DNA of 15,406 nucleotides from an archaeon (lineage in GTDB: Archaea > Nanobdellota > Nanobdellia > SCGC-AAA011-G17 > GW2011-AR18), in NCBI GenBank assembly GCA_023245385.1, contig JAHFKM010000013.1:1-15406 (forward strand). The letters run 5' to 3'. Shown in pieces: positions 13,426 through 15,406 of this stretch (position 1 is the stretch's first letter; every line of letters starts with the position of its first letter). The translations under genes were made by a program, and so were the position numbers. The notes beneath the pieces were generated by a model that had not been told where the DNA came from, searched no databases, and saw only the letters and a list, made by a program, of their open reading frames with translations.

Positions 13426-14511
13426 ATGGAAATAATTACGCTCTATTCAAAACTTTGTTCTAAAGAAAATATTATCTTAGCGTTCGAGAGAGCAAGAAAA
13501 CATAAAACGACAAAAGATTATGTTCTCGATTTTAGTAAGAATTTGAAAGAAAATCTTTCTGACCTGAGAAACGAACTTGTCTTTTATACATACCAACCGC
13601 GACCTTTAGAGACTTTTATCTTGAGGGATCCGAAAACGAGAAAGATTAGTAAGTCTGATTTTCGCGATAGAATTATTCATCACGCACTCTGCAATATTAT
13701 TGAACCATTTTTTGAAAGCATCTTCATTTTTGATTCATACGCAAACAGAATAGGAAAAGGAACATTAAAAGCAATAGAACGATTTGACATTTTCAAAAGA
13801 AAAGTAAGCCAGAATTATACGAAAGACGCGTTCGTATTGAAAGCAGACATTAGACATTATTTCGAAACCGTGGATCATAAGATTCTGAAATCACTAATTC
13901 GTAAAAGGATAGAAGATGAAAGAGTCTTATGGTTGATTAATAAGATTCTTTCAAACTACAAGACAAAAATAAAAGATAAAGGAATGCCTCTGGGAAACTT
14001 GACGAGTCAATTTTTTGCAAATGTTTACTTGAACGAGTTAGATCAGTACGCCAAACATACACTCAAAGCAAAATACTACATTCGCTATGTTGACGATTTT
14101 GTAATTTTAGACCGTTCAAAGAAAAAACTCTACCGGTTCAAAAAAGATATTGATAGCTTCCTAAAAGAAAAACTAAAATTGGAACTTCACCCGGATAAAT
14201 CGAGAATTATCCCTCTAATGAATGGTACAGAATTTTTAGGAATGAGAATCTTCCCCCATCATCGGCTATTGAGAAAGAAAAACTTAAGAAAGTTCAAAAA
14301 CAAACTGAACGCTATGATAAGAGAATATAGGGTGGGAGAAATGAATTATGAAGAGTTTTACGAATTCTTGGAAGGATGGATTGCATATGCTAAAAACGCA
14401 AACACCTACAACCTAAGGGGAAAAGTGCTAAAAGATTTGGAACAAATTTTATCGAAAGAAACTTCAAAAAAAGAAGTCAATATACTATTAAAGAATTCTT
14501 TATGTTTCTAG
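13426..14511 (+). CDS. DGR reverse transcriptase
   Basis: This 361-residue protein has the RT core: KADIRHYFETVDH at 139-151 with catalytic D141, GMPLGNLTSQFFANVYLNELD at 186-206, YIRYVDDFVIL at 218-228 with the YVDD aspartates at 223-224, and HPDKSRIIPLMNGTEFLGMRI as the later motifs. The LGxxxSQ form of motif 4, instead of QGxxxSP, is the mark of DGR reverse transcriptases. It copies the template RNA with adenine-directed errors and the cDNA replaces the VRs. There is no maturase or endonuclease domain. The ATG lies 29 bp after TR without an obvious ribosome-binding site. No Avd-like accessory gene is seen next to it. The length is typical for the family. Confidence 0.95.
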   Translation: MEIITLYSKLCSKENIILAFERARKHKTTKDYVLDFSKNLKENLSDLRNELVFYTYQPRPLETFILRDPKTRKISKSDFRDRIIHHALCNIIEPFFESIFIFDSYANRIGKGTLKAIERFDIFKRKVSQNYTKDAFVLKADIRHYFETVDHKILKSLIRKRIEDERVLWLINKILSNYKTKIKDKGMPLGNLTSQFFANVYLNELDQYAKHTLKAKYYIRYVDDFVILDRSKKKLYRFKKDIDSFLKEKLKLELHPDKSRIIPLMNGTEFLGMRIFPHHRLLRKKNLRKFKNKLNAMIREYRVGEMNYEEFYEFLEGWIAYAKNANTYNLRGKVLKDLEQILSKETSKKEVNILLKNSLCF

Positions 14512-14655
14512 AAACGGGGGATTTTTATTCTCGGGAGTGTGTACAAATTAATTGTGAAGTCGCATGGGCTGGATTAATGTTTGTCTAATCTCAATTTTTT
14601 TTGGGCAAAGCAAAGTTATATAAACTAGGGTTAATACTATTTAACTGAAGTTAAT
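14512..14655 (+). promoter_or_regulatory. End of the DGR and promoter of the MNT-HEPN pair
   Basis: This gap holds a T-rich terminator-like run of eight T (14595-14602) after the reverse transcriptase and a TATA-like TTATATAA (14616-14623) about 35 bp before the next ATG, predicting a nearly leaderless message. From 14629 on, GTTAA-type half sites recur: GGTTAA (14629-14634), the inverted TTAAC (14641-14645), GTTAA (14650-14654), and the perfect palindrome AGGTTAACCT (14668-14677) inside the coding start. These overlap the predicted transcription start and look like operators for the winged-helix MNT protein. Confidence 0.5.
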
Positions 14656-15195
14656 ATGACTAAACTTAGGTTAACCTTATTGCAGCAGGATATTTTGAGG
14701 TACTTGTTCATAAATGTTCAAAGAAGTTTTAACGCGTTACGTTTAGCAAAAGCGTTGCACGTTTCTCAGCCAGCAATTTCAAAAGCCTTGCCCAATTTGG
14801 AAAAAAATGATTTAATTGCTGTAGAGAAAGATAAAGAAAGTAAACGATTGAAGATCGAATTAAACAGGAATAATAATCTAGTGGTCTGGTTAAAACGAGT
14901 GGATAATCTCAAGCAGATCTACGAATCTGGTCTAGTAGCCTACCTTTACGATCTATGTCCTTCTGGAGTAATCATTTTGTTTGGTTCTTATTCTTTAGGA
15001 GAAGATACTTTCAAGTCGGATATAGATCTGGCAGTAGTTGGTTGTAAAGGGAAAAAAATAGATCTGAGCACTTATGAAAAGGTTTTAGAGAGAAAAATCA
15101 ATATTAATTATTACACGAGCTTGAAAGAAATTGACGAGAATTTGAAGATGAATATAGTGAGTGGAATTACGTTGAAAGGTAGGATAGAATTATGA
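14656..15195 (+). CDS. Winged-helix MNT-type nucleotidyltransferase (antitoxin-like)
   Basis: This 179-residue protein has an N-terminal winged helix (about 5-70; recognition helix near SQPAISKALPNLEKNDLI, 37-54) and a C-terminal minimal nucleotidyltransferase domain: ILFGSYSLGEDTFKSDIDLAVV, with G110-S111 and metal-binding D122 and D124. It resembles the MNT protein at 247-849 in plan, but the sequences differ and the gene order is reversed, as here it precedes its HEPN-like partner. The next gene overlaps the stop by four bases (ATGA). It probably represses its own promoter through the GTTAA sites and acts as antitoxin by modifying the partner, as known for some MntA-HepT pairs. Substrate and partner specificity are inferred. 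Confidence 0.85.
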   Translation: MTKLRLTLLQQDILRYLFINVQRSFNALRLAKALHVSQPAISKALPNLEKNDLIAVEKDKESKRLKIELNRNNNLVVWLKRVDNLKQIYESGLVAYLYDLCPSGVIILFGSYSLGEDTFKSDIDLAVVGCKGKKIDLSTYEKVLERKININYYTSLKEIDENLKMNIVSGITLKGRIEL

Positions 15196-15406
15196 ATGCA
15201 AGGAGCTTTGAAGAGTATGTAACTAGTGGTGTAGTAAAGAAAATAACGCCGGATAAAGCGAGAGCAAGATCTTTAATGAAAGAAGTAGAAGAAAAGAAAG
15301 AATTCTTGGAATTGGTATTAAAGAAGTTAGAACAGCGCGAAGTAAGTCCGAATTTTGTTGCAGATTCATGTTACGATCTTTTAATTGAACTTATAAGGGC
15401 CAAAAT
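15192..15406 (+). CDS. Partial HEPN-like protein (truncated by window end)
   Basis: An open frame starts at the ATG overlapping the MNT stop and runs to the edge, giving 71 residues: MNARSFEEYVTSGVVKKITPDKARARSL, then helices EVEEKKEFLELVLKK and NFVADSCYDLLIELIRAK. The helical pattern with V-x-x-x-YDLLIELIRA fits archaeal HEPN proteins encoded directly after MNT genes. The catalytic part would lie beyond the window. The four-base overlap indicates coupled translation. The family call rests mainly on context and helix pattern. Confidence 0.65.
   Translation, partial: MNARSFEEYVTSGVVKKITPDKARARSLMKEVEEKKEFLELVLKKLEQREVSPNFVADSCYDLLIELIRAK

Larger units (their letters stand above)
10022..14511 (+). 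other. Complete diversity-generating retroelement locus with MoxR ATPase
   Basis: The locus contains, in order on one strand: MoxR ATPase, variable protein 1 (split by TAG) with VR1 and hairpin, variable protein 2 with VR2 and hairpin, structured RNA region, TR, and reverse transcriptase. All core DGR parts except an Avd-like accessory protein are present. The genes up to variable protein 2 are tightly packed or overlapping. Two VRs are served by one TR. Confidence 0.92.

Noticed and set aside
13426..14511. Group II intron or retron reverse transcriptase
   Set aside because: There is no maturase or endonuclease domain and no intron RNA structure. The LGNLTSQ motif, TR and adenine-biased VRs fit a DGR.

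Overview
The window reads as an AT-rich archaeal chromosome segment. The archaeal markers are an aCPSF1/FttA termination nuclease next to a proteasome beta subunit, a class I CCA-adding enzyme, TATA-like promoters about 25-35 bp before start codons, and very short or absent leaders. The mix of small archaeal genes, MNT-HEPN and AbrB/MazF pairs and a retroelement fits an uncultured DPANN-type lineage, but nothing here fixes the taxon.

Left part (1-9176) is mostly on the minus strand. A partial unknown gene at the edge is followed by a HEPN-MNT toxin-antitoxin-like pair with three palindromic operator-like sites. Then come fttA and psmB, and a three-gene operon (AAA_28 P-loop protein, CYTH-like protein, nucleoside-kinase-like P-loop protein) that diverges from a winged-helix regulator. 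A methyltransferase and the CCA-adding enzyme complete this part. An AbrB/MazF pair at 9288-9886 lies beyond a point where base skew flips.

Right part (about 10022-14511) is the main discovery: a complete diversity-generating retroelement (DGR). A MoxR-type AAA+ ATPase is followed by two tandem variable-protein genes, each ending in a variable repeat (VR1, VR2) and a GC-rich hairpin. Next come a structured non-coding stretch, an asparagine-codon-rich template repeat (TR), and a DGR-type reverse transcriptase (LGNLTSQ and YVDD motifs). VR1 differs from TR at 16 positions, all of them template adenines, plus one missing codon, which is the signature of adenine-directed mutagenic retrohoming. 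VR2 has 14 adenine changes and 5 others. The first variable-protein gene is interrupted by an in-frame TAG followed directly by GTG.

The variable proteins lack visible signal peptides or membrane segments and sit in one operon with the MoxR ATPase. This suggests an intracellular, ATPase-coupled diversified recognition system rather than a surface receptor. That function is an inference. The DGR is flanked by toxin-antitoxin-like modules on both sides; the right-hand one is an MNT gene with a HEPN-like gene cut by the window end.
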